From Nocardioides zeae (lineage in GTDB: Bacteria > Actinomycetota > Actinomycetes > Propionibacteriales > Nocardioidaceae): a stretch of 64,000 nt of DNA. The translations under genes and the position numbers were made by a program. The stretch lies in contig NZ_JAUTAN010000001.1 in the NCBI RefSeq assembly GCF_030818655.1, positions 3,782,001 to 3,846,000 of the forward strand, read 5' to 3'. Numbering within the stretch: the first letter of the stretch is position 1; each line of letters opens with the position of its first letter. Under the pieces are notes generated by a model. The model saw only the letters and a list, made by a program, of their open reading frames with translations. It was not told the DNA's origin and searched no databases. Positions 8,346 through 15,752 of this stretch are shown one piece after another.

Positions 8346-9020
8346 GTGAGCACTCCTCCTGGTTGGTACGACGACGGTTCCGGCACGCAGCGCTGGTGGA
8401 ACGGCACGACGTGGGGGGAGCAGCCGCCGCCTCCCGCGTTCCCGGCGGGAGGGCTGCCGGGTCAGCCGGGGTTCCCGGGTGCGCCGCCGGGCCAGCCCAC
8501 GCCGGGCCAGCCCACGCCGGGTCCGAAGCGGACCGGTCTGGTCGTCGCCCTGGTGGTCGCTCTGGTCGCGGTGGTCGCGCTGGTGGTGGTCGTCCTCGTG
8601 CTCACCCTCGGCGGTGACGACGATCGCGACGACAGCAGCGACCGCGACGACGACCGCGACCGGGACCGTGACGCACGTCCGAGCGAGACCGTCACCAGCC
8701 CGACCTTCGACCTGCCGACCGACGCGAGCGAGGACGACTTCTGCGCGGCCATGCAGGTCGCCGGTGAGGAGATCCTGGACCAGTCGACGCAGGAGGGCGA
8801 CGAGACCGTCGACTTCGGGGTGGCGATCGAGGTGCTGAAGGCCACGGGCACGCCCGCGGACATCCCCGACGACGCCCGCACGGGTTTCGAGGCGATCATC
8901 GAGGCCATGGAGGCCGGCAACGGGCTGACGGTCGACGAGTTCGAGGAGCAGGACGAGGCCGAGCTCGACGGCGAGGAGGCGTTCGGCGACTACTACACGG
9001 AGACCTGCGCCAGCTTCTGA
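8346..9020 (+). CDS. DUF2510 membrane protein with PTDASEDDFC domain, member 3
   Basis: A 224-aa protein combining an N-terminal DUF2510 motif (PPGWYDDGSGTQRWWNGTTW, residues ~4-23), a Pro/Gly linker (GQPTPGQPTPG), one membrane helix (about residues 65-88) and a D/R-rich spacer. It ends in an exported ~95-aa copy of the acidic domain (PTDASEDDFC ... DDARTGFE ... GDYYTETC). The start GTG is chosen over an ATG 9 nt upstream because CACAAT lies 7 nt before it, as in leaderless genes, and DUF2510 proteins usually begin just before PPGWY. The next gene overlaps its stop (TGATG). Confidence 0.82.
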   Translation: MSTPPGWYDDGSGTQRWWNGTTWGEQPPPPAFPAGGLPGQPGFPGAPPGQPTPGQPTPGPKRTGLVVALVVALVAVVALVVVVLVLTLGGDDDRDDSSDRDDDRDRDRDARPSETVTSPTFDLPTDASEDDFCAAMQVAGEEILDQSTQEGDETVDFGVAIEVLKATGTPADIPDDARTGFEAIIEAMEAGNGLTVDEFEEQDEAELDGEEAFGDYYTETCASF

Positions 9021-9586
9021 TGAGACGGCCCCGGACGGAGCGCGAGCGGATGCGACGACGCACGACCCACGGCCAGCGCGGTGCTGTCGGCGGGCGCACC
9101 CTGCTCGCCGTGGCGCTGACCACGGTGATCGTGGCCGGCCTCGTCGCGATCGGGGCGGTGCTGCTGCTCGGCGGGGGCGACGACCCGTCCGCCGACCCGT
9201 CCGCCGACCCGGGGGGTGACCCGTCGACGACGTCGACCACCTCCGCGACCGAGGCGCCGTCCGACGAGCCCCCGACGGACGCGTCCGAGGACGACTTCTG
9301 CGAGGCGGTCGTGGCGGCCGACGACGACATCGGTGACCAGATCGACGGCATCGTGACGCACTTCGACACCGACCCCGTCGCGGACGACCTCGCCGAGGTC
9401 GGGACCCCCACGGGCGCGGACTCCGACCAGCGTGCCGGCTTCCTCCTCTACCTCGAGGTGCTGCGCGAGATCGACGGCGCGCCGACGGCCGACTTCGACA
9501 GCGACAATCCCTACGACGACCTCAGCCCGTCGGACCGCGCCGACTTCGACGCGTACGCCGACTACGAGGCCGACCTCTGCCTGTGA
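9020..9586 (+). CDS. Membrane-anchored PTDASEDDFC-domain protein, member 4
   Basis: A 188-aa protein: basic cytosolic start (RRPRTERERMRRR), one membrane helix (about residues 27-50), a low-complexity DPSADPSADP spacer, then the acidic domain from PTDASEDDFC to EADLC. Compared with members 1-3 the core reads GTPTGADSDQRAGF, so it is more diverged. Its ATG overlaps the stop codon of the previous gene by one base (TGATG), implying coupled translation and perhaps a stoichiometric partnership of the two anchored paralogues. Function unknown. Confidence 0.8.
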   Translation: MRRPRTERERMRRRTTHGQRGAVGGRTLLAVALTTVIVAGLVAIGAVLLLGGGDDPSADPSADPGGDPSTTSTTSATEAPSDEPPTDASEDDFCEAVVAADDDIGDQIDGIVTHFDTDPVADDLAEVGTPTGADSDQRAGFLLYLEVLREIDGAPTADFDSDNPYDDLSPSDRADFDAYADYEADLCL

Positions 9587-9605
9587 CGCGGGTAGCGTGA
9601 GCCGC

Positions 9606-10094
9606 GTGCGTCGTACCCGCTCCGTCCTCACCGCCACGGCGGCCGCCGTGCTCCTGCTGGCCAGCGGGTGCAGCGACGGCGGTGGCGACGGGGACAGCGA
9701 CGGGGCCGACGGGTCGTCGGGCTCGCCGTCGACCGCACCGACGGCGCTCGAGACGACCCTGGGTCCCGACCAGGTGCTCGAGGACTTCTGCACCGCCGCC
9801 GGCCTCGTGGCGTTCATGGAGACCGGGGAGGACCTGCGCCTCTGGGCGCAGAGCATGAGCGACGTCGAGCGGCCCACCGACCTGCCGGACGACGCGGCGG
9901 CGGGACTCGCGCTGCTGCAGGAGTACGCCGCGCAGGTGCCCACCGACGCCGTGGCGGCCGAGCTGGAGCAGCCCGACTACCCGCCCGAGCAGATCGCGCA
10001 GCTGGAGGCGTGGTCGCGCTACCTCGAGGGCTGCCCGCAGGTGACGAACCCGCCGCAGACGATCGAGCCGTCGGCCGAGCCCACGGAGGACTGA
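9606..10094 (+). CDS. Lipoprotein, divergent member 5 of the family
   Basis: A 162-aa predicted lipoprotein: signal peptide RRTRSVLTATAAAVLLL with lipobox LASGC, a Gly/Asp/Ser spacer, then a domain opening with LEDFC, holding RPTDLPDDAAAGLAL and ending YLEGC. It keeps the two bounding cysteines and the (P)DDA-GL core but has lost PTDAS. The start GTG is chosen because TAGCGT lies exactly 7 nt upstream; an in-frame GTG at 9597 would put the start inside the promoter. Ends 3 bp from the convergent rhodanese gene. Function unknown. Confidence 0.75.
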   Translation: MRRTRSVLTATAAAVLLLASGCSDGGGDGDSDGADGSSGSPSTAPTALETTLGPDQVLEDFCTAAGLVAFMETGEDLRLWAQSMSDVERPTDLPDDAAAGLALLQEYAAQVPTDAVAAELEQPDYPPEQIAQLEAWSRYLEGCPQVTNPPQTIEPSAEPTED

Positions 10095-10097
10095 CCG

Positions 10098-10433
10098 TCA
10101 GGCCACGTGCGGGGGCTGACCCGTGCTGCTCTCCATCGGGCGCCCGGCCCCGGCCCAGTCGAGCATCCCGCCGTCGAGGTTGACGACGTCACGTCCCTGC
10201 TGCGACAGCCACGCCACGGCCTGACCGGAGCGGCCGCCCGCCTTGCACACGACGAGCGTCTGCTCCGTCGGCACCTCGTCGAGGCGCGCCGGGAGCTCGC
10301 TGAGCGGGATGTGGACGGCACCGGCGATGTGCCCCGCCTCCCACTCGTGGGGCTCGCGCACGTCGAGCACGGCGAGGCCCTCGGGCAGGGGGTTCGGGAC
10401 GCCGTCGATGGAGACGGTGGGGATGGAGACCAT
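10098..10433 (-). CDS. Single-domain rhodanese-like protein
   Basis: A 111-aa cytosolic rhodanese fold. It has the CH2A-type motif LDVREPHEWEAGHIAGAVHI (residues ~23-42) and a complete active-site loop CKAGGRSGQA with catalytic Cys near residue 73. Such proteins transfer sulfane sulfur to acceptors such as cyanide, thioredoxin or sulfur-relay proteins. TAGCGT 7 nt before ATG indicates a leaderless transcript. Neighbouring genes do not suggest a specific sulfur pathway. Confidence 0.88.
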   Translation of the reverse strand: MVSIPTVSIDGVPNPLPEGLAVLDVREPHEWEAGHIAGAVHIPLSELPARLDEVPTEQTLVVCKAGGRSGQAVAWLSQQGRDVVNLDGGMLDWAGAGRPMESSTGQPPHVA

Positions 10434-10443
10434 GGGGGAGACG

Positions 10444-10962
10444 CTACCGGCGGACCGGTTCCCACCGGAGGACCTCCCGCACCAGCTCTGCAGGCCCCCG
10501 GGTGCTGTCGAGGCGGAGCACGGGTTGCCGGCGGTCGGCCAGCCAGGCCTCGTGACCGACGCGGCTGCGTCCCTCGAACGTCGGGTCGTCGTACCCGCGG
10601 GCCCACGTCATGAACGCGGCCAACGCCTCCGCGTCGTACGTCTCGCCGGCCCGGCGGCGTTCCTCGCGCTGCTCGAGGCGGCGCATCCGCTCGGCCGGGT
10701 CGAGGGTGAGGAAGACGATGGCGTTGCAGGCCTCGACGACGTCCTCGCCCCAGCCGAGCATCGAACCGGACAGCACCCAGGCCTCGCGCGGGAGGAACAT
10801 CGTCGCCATCAGGCTCAGCCGGTCAGGCACGGGACGCTTCGTGACGTACGGCGGGGCCGTCGGCACCCAGAAGTAGTCGTCCGCGTCGGCGTGCGGCACC
10901 GACCAGTGGTCCGCGAGGGCGCGCCCGAGCGTCGTCGTGCCCGAGCCGCTGGCGCCCAGCAC
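10444..10962 (-). CDS. P-loop NTPase, adenylate-kinase-like small-molecule kinase
   Basis: A 172-aa kinase-fold protein starting right at Walker A (LGASGSGTTTLGRAL), followed by HADADDYFW and an LDP-ERM-RL-RE lid-like segment near residues 90-105. It resembles topology-modulation/adenylate-kinase-like AAA_18 proteins, whose substrates are unknown. An in-frame stop lies four codons before the GTG, so the start is fixed and the protein truly begins at the P-loop. It follows the Fpg gene by 17 bp on the same strand and so is probably co-transcribed with it. Confidence 0.75.
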   Translation of the reverse strand: MLGASGSGTTTLGRALADHWSVPHADADDYFWVPTAPPYVTKRPVPDRLSLMATMFLPREAWVLSGSMLGWGEDVVEACNAIVFLTLDPAERMRRLEQREERRRAGETYDAEALAAFMTWARGYDDPTFEGRSRVGHEAWLADRRQPVLRLDSTRGPAELVREVLRWEPVRR

Positions 10963-10979
10963 GTGGAGCCGTCAGCGCC

Positions 10980-11846
10980 TCACTTGAGCAGCTTCGACAT
11001 CCGCCGGTCGGCGAGCGGTTTGCCGCCGGTCTGGCAGGTGGCGCAGTACTGCAGGCTCGAGTCGGCGAACGACACCTCGCGCACGACGTCGCCGCACACG
11101 GGACAGGTCTCGCCCGTCCTGCCGTGGACGGCCAGGTTGGTCTTCTTCTCGCCCTTCAGCTCGCTCGCCGCGAGACCGCGGGAGCGCCGTACGGCGTCCC
11201 CCACCACCCCGTCGAGCGCCGCGTGGAGGGTGTCGACCTGCTCGTCGGTGAGGCTGTTCGCCGGCTTGAAGGGCGACAGCTTGGCGGCGTGGAGCAGCTC
11301 GTCGGAGTAGGCGTTGCCGATGCCCGCGATGATCGACTGGTCGCGCAACACGCCCTTGATCTGGGCGCGGCCGGCGCGCTGGAGGATCGCGGCGAGCACG
11401 TCGCGGGTGAAGTCGGGCGTCAACGGATCGGGCCCGAGGCGGGCGATGCCAGGGACGTCGGCGGGGTCGTGCACGACGTACATCGCCAGGCTCTTCCGCG
11501 TGCCCGCCTCCGTGACGTCGAGGCCGGAACCGTCGTCGAGCACGACCCGCACGGCGAGGGTCGACTTGCTGCTCGGCTTCGGCGGGATCGTCGGCACCTC
11601 GTCGCGCCAGCGGACCCAGCCCGCCCGGGCCAGGTGCAGCACGAGGTGCAGACCGCCGGCGTCGATGTCGAGGAACTTGCCGTGGCGAGTGACGCCGTCG
11701 ACGAATGCGCCCTCGAGCGCCGTCAGGGGCGGGTCGAAGGTCTTCAGGGCACTGAACGCGGCGACGTGGACCTTCGCGATCGCGCGGCCGTCCAGCCGGC
11801 CGCTCAGGTCGAGCGCCAGCGCCTCCACCTCGGGCAGCTCGGGCAT
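10980..11846 (-). CDS. Fpg/Nei-family DNA glycosylase/AP lyase
   Basis: Base-excision repair enzyme of 288 aa. It begins MPELPEVEAL, so Pro2 (the Schiff-base nucleophile) and Glu3 are present; HGKFLDI carries the conserved Lys near residue 57; the H2TH region contains GIGNAYSDELL; and the C-terminal zinc finger has CPVC and CATC (about residues 245-268). It removes oxidised bases. The Fpg and Nei branches cannot be separated by eye. TAGGCT 6 nt upstream of ATG suggests a leaderless mRNA. A terminator-like hairpin lies just upstream, after the HNH gene. Confidence 0.9.
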   Translation of the reverse strand: MPELPEVEALALDLSGRLDGRAIAKVHVAAFSALKTFDPPLTALEGAFVDGVTRHGKFLDIDAGGLHLVLHLARAGWVRWRDEVPTIPPKPSSKSTLAVRVVLDDGSGLDVTEAGTRKSLAMYVVHDPADVPGIARLGPDPLTPDFTRDVLAAILQRAGRAQIKGVLRDQSIIAGIGNAYSDELLHAAKLSPFKPANSLTDEQVDTLHAALDGVVGDAVRRSRGLAASELKGEKKTNLAVHGRTGETCPVCGDVVREVSFADSSLQYCATCQTGGKPLADRRMSKLLK

Positions 11847-11848
11847 GC

Positions 11849-11869
11849 GGCGAGCCTAGCGCCGGGTGC
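11849..11869 (-). promoter_or_regulatory. Leaderless promoter -10 region of the glycosylase gene
   Basis: On the minus strand TAGGCT is followed by CGCCGC and then ATG (start at 11846). This is one clear example of the TANNNT-6/7 nt-start layout found at many genes in this window. Confidence 0.5.
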
Positions 11870-11887
11870 CCGCGGGTGGGCATGCTT

Positions 11888-11920
11888 CGCCGCCCGGTCA
11901 CGGGGTGTGGGCGGGCGGCG
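11888..11920 (-). terminator. Terminator-like hairpin
   Basis: Perfect 8-bp arms CGCCGCCC and GGGCGGCG with a 17-nt loop, 18 bp downstream of the HNH endonuclease stop on the minus strand. It is probably the terminator of that gene. Confidence 0.5.
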
Positions 11921-11937
11921 GTGAGGTGTGGGCGGCG

Positions 11938-13410
11938 CTAGGTGGTCGTTGGTGGCCAGGGGTGGGTGCCGTCGCGGTCGACGAGGTAGCGCAGGCCCAT
12001 CGGGCTGGTCCAGATGACGGCGTTCGGTGGCTCGTTCTGGGTGGGGTCGGTGGGGTCGGTGGGGCGGTAGGTCCATTTGTTGCCGGTGGTCATCTCGCGG
12101 TGGGTCTTCATGCGGTGGTGACGCCGGCAGAGCGGGAAGAGGTTCTTGGTCGAGGTCTGGCCGGGTGGGCCGTTGTCGTCGTAGGCGCGGCAGTGGTCGA
12201 GGTCGGCGGTGCGTGAGCTGCGGGTGCAGTAGGGGAAGACGCAGCGGGGCCAGCGGGCGCGGACGTGGTCGGCGATGCGGTCCGGTGGGGTGTAGCCGTT
12301 CACGGCGTCCTCGAGGTTGAGGTCGATGATCGGCCTGATCGTGACGGTGGTGTCCGGGCTGGCGCACCAGGCCTGGACCTGCTCGGCGGTGATTGCGCCG
12401 CGGGGTGCGCCGGGGGTGTCGAGGCGGGCCAGGTCGATCCCCGTCATGCCGGTGCAGGCGTCGATCCCGGGACCGAACCCGTTCAGGGTGCCGGCGATCG
12501 CGGCCTGGTCGAGATGGACGAACAGCACGACCTCGCGCCGCGCCCGCTGGACCGGTCGGGTCTCGTCGCCATCAGGCCCGCTGGCCGCGTCGTACTGGAG
12601 CGTCGTGACACCGTCGCAGCGCCGGGCGATCTCACCGAGGGCGATGGAGCGGCGGACGTCGAGGTCTTGGTCGCACCCCAGGGCGACCAGCTGCCGCGCC
12701 ACGTGCGCGACCGTGCGCTCCAGGTCGAGCGCGTCGGCCAGGTCGAGGGTCCCGTGGACGTCCACGGTCCCGCGCAGGCACCCAGTGAGCGGGTCGGTGT
12801 AGCCGATGTCGCCCAGCTCGATCGTGAGGTGGCGTCCTCCGTCAGCCTCGGCCCGTTCGGCTTCGGTGGTCTCCGGGTCGAACCGCGCCGCGGCCTCCGC
12901 CACCAAACGGTCGACCTCGGGACCGGTGGCCTTGTGCGCGACGTACGCGATGTGGCGGTCCACGAAGCTCGCCGCCTCGAACGTCAAGGTGCGGGTGCTC
13001 TGCGCGATGCGGCGTCCGCGCCAGACGTCGACCTCACCCGCGGCGATCCGGGCCTGGACACGCGGGAGGCGGTAGCGCAGCTCGATCGCATCCCCCACCA
13101 GTCGCCGTGCGGCGTCGAACGAGCACCCCCGGGCGGCGGCGACCTCGCCGATGCAGAACTCCGCCACCACCGGCGCTCCCGGGCCGCCCAGTTCGAGGAA
13201 CTGATCCCCCGCCAGAGCCTCGACGAAGGACTCCTCGCGCCACTCGCCCAACGCCGTGATCGGATCGCCCACGACCTCCTCGGAGGTGTGCGCCGTCGCC
13301 CAGTCGCCCACGGCGACGAACGCAGCCGCTTCCGCGACACGAGCCGCCGTGGCGCGCTCGCGGACCGCGTCGATCAACGCGGTCGCCGTGTGCTGGGTCC
13401 CCCGATCCAT
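11938..13410 (-). CDS. DUF222-HNH endonuclease (13E12 type)
   Basis: A 490-aa protein with the DUF222 helical region (about residues 40-330) and a C-terminal HNH nuclease module that looks intact: paired cysteines (CVFPYC), DLDHCRAYDD, NLFPLCRRHHRMKTH (about residues 400-445). HNH enzymes cut DNA with one metal ion. The C-terminus has a short PTDPTDPTQ repeat. ATG is chosen over an upstream in-frame start because TAGAGT sits exactly 7 nt before it, and a LexA-box-like palindrome adjoins that -10 box. The upstream DNA is a repeat region, so the longer reading frame there is spurious. Biological target unknown. Confidence 0.88.
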   Translation of the reverse strand: MDRGTQHTATALIDAVRERATAARVAEAAAFVAVGDWATAHTSEEVVGDPITALGEWREESFVEALAGDQFLELGGPGAPVVAEFCIGEVAAARGCSFDAARRLVGDAIELRYRLPRVQARIAAGEVDVWRGRRIAQSTRTLTFEAASFVDRHIAYVAHKATGPEVDRLVAEAAARFDPETTEAERAEADGGRHLTIELGDIGYTDPLTGCLRGTVDVHGTLDLADALDLERTVAHVARQLVALGCDQDLDVRRSIALGEIARRCDGVTTLQYDAASGPDGDETRPVQRARREVVLFVHLDQAAIAGTLNGFGPGIDACTGMTGIDLARLDTPGAPRGAITAEQVQAWCASPDTTVTIRPIIDLNLEDAVNGYTPPDRIADHVRARWPRCVFPYCTRSSRTADLDHCRAYDDNGPPGQTSTKNLFPLCRRHHRMKTHREMTTGNKWTYRPTDPTDPTQNEPPNAVIWTSPMGLRYLVDRDGTHPWPPTTT

Positions 13411-13424
13411 GACCCCAACTCTAA

Positions 13425-13440
13425 TCGAACAGACATTCGA
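13425..13440. promoter_or_regulatory. LexA (SOS) box-like operator
   Basis: TCGAACAGACATTCGA matches the actinobacterial LexA consensus TCGAAC-N4-GTTCGA with one mismatch (A for G in the right half). It directly abuts the -10 box of the HNH gene, ideal for repression. In Mycobacterium tuberculosis several genes of the same 13E12 family carry LexA sites, which supports the reading. Confidence 0.65.
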
Positions 13441-13442
13441 TA

Positions 13443-13458
13443 ACCACCTTTTGGTGGT
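13443..13458. other. Short perfect hairpin next to the LexA-like box
   Basis: ACCACC-TTTT-GGTGGT forms a 6-bp stem with a TTTT loop, 2 bp beyond the LexA-like site. It may be an operator for another factor or a coincidence. The remaining part of the 353-bp gap up to 13763 is mostly the tandem repeat array. Confidence 0.4.
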
Positions 13459-13525
13459 GATCTGTGGATGACCGATCCGAGGCCGGCGTCGAGTTGTCAC
13501 GTACGCAGCGACGAGTCCCCAACCT

Positions 13526-13741
13526 GGGCCGCGGCGTATATAGCATCTCGGCGCGCCCGCCGCGCCGTTCGACCCACCTCGACGCCCCCGCCGCGCCGTT
13601 CGACCCACCTCGACGCCCCCGCCGCGGCGTACATGACAACTCGACGCACCCGCCGCGCCTTACAACCCACCTCGGCGCTCCCGCCGCGCCTTACAACCCA
13701 CCTCGACACACCCGCCGCGCCGTACAACCCAACTCGACGCC
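13526..13741. repeat. Tandem array of about seven 31-bp repeats
   Basis: Head-to-tail degenerate copies with period 30-31 bp. The unit begins CCCGCCGCGCCGTACAACCC and continues ACCTCGACGCC. About five central copies are well conserved and the outermost one (near 13526) is diverged. Variation is concentrated in the middle of the unit (TTCGACCC, TACAACCC, TACATGAC). There are no unique spacers, so it is not a CRISPR. It separates the HNH gene from the glycerophosphodiesterase gene. Confidence 0.85.
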
Positions 13742-13763
13742 CACGACGGGCAGGATGGTCCGC

Positions 13764-14564
13764 ATGAGGCCGCAGGTCGTCGCGCACCGGGGGGACAGCG
13801 AGGAGAACGCCGAGCACACGCTCGGCGCCTTCCTCGCCGCGATCGAGGCGGGCGCCGACGGGCTGGAGTGCGACGTGCGGCTGACCGCCGACGGGCACCT
13901 CGTCTGCGTCCACGACCGCGACCTCCGCCGCGTCGCCGCGCAGCGCCGGGGGCTCATCTCAACGATGGAGCTCGCCGACCTCCACCAGCTGGACATCGCC
14001 TCCTGGAAGCGGCCCTGGGCGGAGCTCGACGACGAGGCGCCGGTCGTCGACGAGTCGATGCACGGCGTGCTCACGCTGCGCCGGCTCATGGAGGTCGCCG
14101 CGGAGGCGCCGCGCCGCGTCGAGCTGCTCATCGAGACCAAGCACCCGACCCGGTACGGCGGCCTCGTCGAGCGCCGCCTCGTGCAGCTGCTGAGCGAGTT
14201 CGGCTGGGACGGCGCCGACGCGCCGGTGCGGGTCATGAGCTTCGCCCACACCGCGCTGCAGCGGGTGCAGCGGCTCGCGCCGGAGGTGCGGGTGGTGCAG
14301 CTCTTCGAGCGCGCGGAGATGTGGCCCGCCCTGCGCCGCATGATCGGCCGCGACTGGATGGTCGGCCCCGGCATCGGCGAGCTCACCGACCACCCCGGCC
14401 TCGCCTGGCGACTGGCGGAGTCGCCGCACGAGATCAACGTCTGGACCGTCAACACGCCCGAGCAGCTCGAGCTGTGCCGCAGCCTCGGCGTCACGGCCGT
14501 GATCACCGACCGCCCCCGCGTGATGCGCGGGCTCGTCGACGCCCTCCCCACGGACGGCACCTGA
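13764..14564 (+). CDS. Glycerophosphodiester phosphodiesterase
   Basis: TIM-barrel GDPD of 266 aa that hydrolyses glycerophosphodiesters to glycerol-3-phosphate and an alcohol. The key motifs are present: VAHRGDSEENAEHTL (catalytic His and conserved HRG), GLECDVRLTADGHLVCVHD (metal-binding Glu/Asp and second catalytic His), LIETKH, and NVWTVN near the end. No signal peptide, so cytosolic. CAGGAT lies 7 nt before this ATG, favouring it over the ATG at 13755. The 31-bp repeats end about 20 bp upstream and may overlap its promoter. Confidence 0.92.
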   Translation: MRPQVVAHRGDSEENAEHTLGAFLAAIEAGADGLECDVRLTADGHLVCVHDRDLRRVAAQRRGLISTMELADLHQLDIASWKRPWAELDDEAPVVDESMHGVLTLRRLMEVAAEAPRRVELLIETKHPTRYGGLVERRLVQLLSEFGWDGADAPVRVMSFAHTALQRVQRLAPEVRVVQLFERAEMWPALRRMIGRDWMVGPGIGELTDHPGLAWRLAESPHEINVWTVNTPEQLELCRSLGVTAVITDRPRVMRGLVDALPTDGT

Positions 14565-14587
14565 GGCGGCCCTCTACGCTGGCGCGC

Positions 14588-15532
14588 ATGGCGAAGCGCT
14601 CCCGCACCAAGGCACGTGACCAGCAGCAGACCCCCGGCGAGGTCGGGCCCCGACAGCCCTGCCCGTGCGGCTCGGGCCGGCGCTACAAGGCGTGCCACGG
14701 CTCGCCCGACGGCCCGCCGCCGGTGTTCGTGAAGCGCCCCTTCGAGGGCCTCGCCGCCGAGGGCGACCTCATCGCGCTGCGCGAGCTCGTCCCCGCGGCG
14801 ACCGCGCCGCTGACCCTCAAGGAGGGCGACCGCGAGGTCGTGCTGGCCACCCTGCTGCCCGGGGCCGCGCCCGCGTACGTCGACGCCGACGGCCGCGTCG
14901 TGCTCGCGCTGCAGGTGCTCCACAGCTTCGGCGACCCCGCCCGCGACCTGGGTGCCGTGCTCGTGCAGGCGCTCGCGTACGCCGAGCAGGGCGAGACCGG
15001 CACGGTCGGCCTGACGAGCGACCCGGGGGAGGGCCCGCGCCTTCAGGACCTGATCGTCGACGAGCCGCTCGACGTCACCGTGCACGAGTCCTTCGGCTAC
15101 TGGAGCGACCTCATCGGCGACGAGACGGGTGCCGTCGCCTCCGCGGCCGAGCAGGCCGACGCCCAGATGACGCCGAGCCGCAAGCTGGCGGCTGTGCCCG
15201 CGGCGTACTGGGCCGACGTGCACACCAAGGAGCACCTGCGCTGGGTGATGCCGGAGCCCGAGGACGAGCTGCTCGACGCCCTCGCCCGACTGCACGCGGC
15301 CGGCGAGGACCAGGTCGCGGAGGGCTCGAAGCTCGTCGGCATGTTCCGCGCCCACGGTCTGCTGACCCCGGTGTGGGACCTGCCCGCCGGCACCGGCGCC
15401 GAGGTGCTCGAGGAGGGCGCGGCTGCGTTCCGGCAGCGGCTCGACGCCGCACTGGCCACCACCGAGCCCCTGACGACCGAGCAGCGGTCCGTGCGGTCGG
15501 CGCTCGCGGGCCGTCAGGTGACCATCCGCTGA
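14588..15532 (+). CDS. SEC-C motif protein, DUF5926 family
   Basis: A 314-aa cytosolic protein. Near the N-terminus (residues ~24-38) is a SEC-C metal-binding motif CPCGSGRRYKACHG, the zinc-binding tail known from SecA. The rest is the actinobacterial DUF5926 region, with no catalytic motif recognised. TACGCT is placed 7 nt before ATG (leaderless). It follows the GDPD gene by 23 bp but has its own promoter-like box. Function unknown; the SEC-C motif suggests ribosome or protein binding. Confidence 0.82.
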   Translation: MAKRSRTKARDQQQTPGEVGPRQPCPCGSGRRYKACHGSPDGPPPVFVKRPFEGLAAEGDLIALRELVPAATAPLTLKEGDREVVLATLLPGAAPAYVDADGRVVLALQVLHSFGDPARDLGAVLVQALAYAEQGETGTVGLTSDPGEGPRLQDLIVDEPLDVTVHESFGYWSDLIGDETGAVASAAEQADAQMTPSRKLAAVPAAYWADVHTKEHLRWVMPEPEDELLDALARLHAAGEDQVAEGSKLVGMFRAHGLLTPVWDLPAGTGAEVLEEGAAAFRQRLDAALATTEPLTTEQRSVRSALAGRQVTIR

Positions 15533-15592
15533 CCCATCCGCTGAGTCAGATTCCAGCGAACGCGCAGGTCAGGTGGCACGCGACACGGGAGA

Positions 15593-15619
15593 CCGGTGGC
15601 CGTGGGGAGTTGCCACCGG
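15593..15619 (+). terminator. Terminator-like hairpin
   Basis: Perfect 8-bp arms CCGGTGGC/GCCACCGG with an 11-nt loop, 61 bp after the stop of the SEC-C gene, followed by CCGGTC, which could offer an alternative pairing. Likely end of that transcript. Confidence 0.5.
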
Positions 15620-15697
15620 CCGGTCGGATCAGTAGATTCCTCTCGTCCGGTCGTTGCTGTATCCCCCGTCAGCAGCGGCCGGACCCTCAACGTGAAC

Positions 15698-15729
15698 GAC
15701 GGCCGGCACCCTCCTGGGTGCCGGCCGTC
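15698..15729. terminator. Strong hairpin terminator downstream of terD-like gene
   Basis: A perfect 14-bp stem GACGGCCGGCACCC with a TCCT loop, 24 bp past the TerD stop on the minus strand. It can end transcription from both sides of this convergent gap. The rest of the 15533-15752 gap holds nothing else recognisable. Confidence 0.7.
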
Positions 15730-15752
15730 GCTGTCTCTGCGACCCGGTCGGG

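Noticed and set aside
13526..13741. CRISPR array
   Set aside because: The repeats are contiguous with no unique spacers, the unit itself varies, and no cas genes are present in the window.
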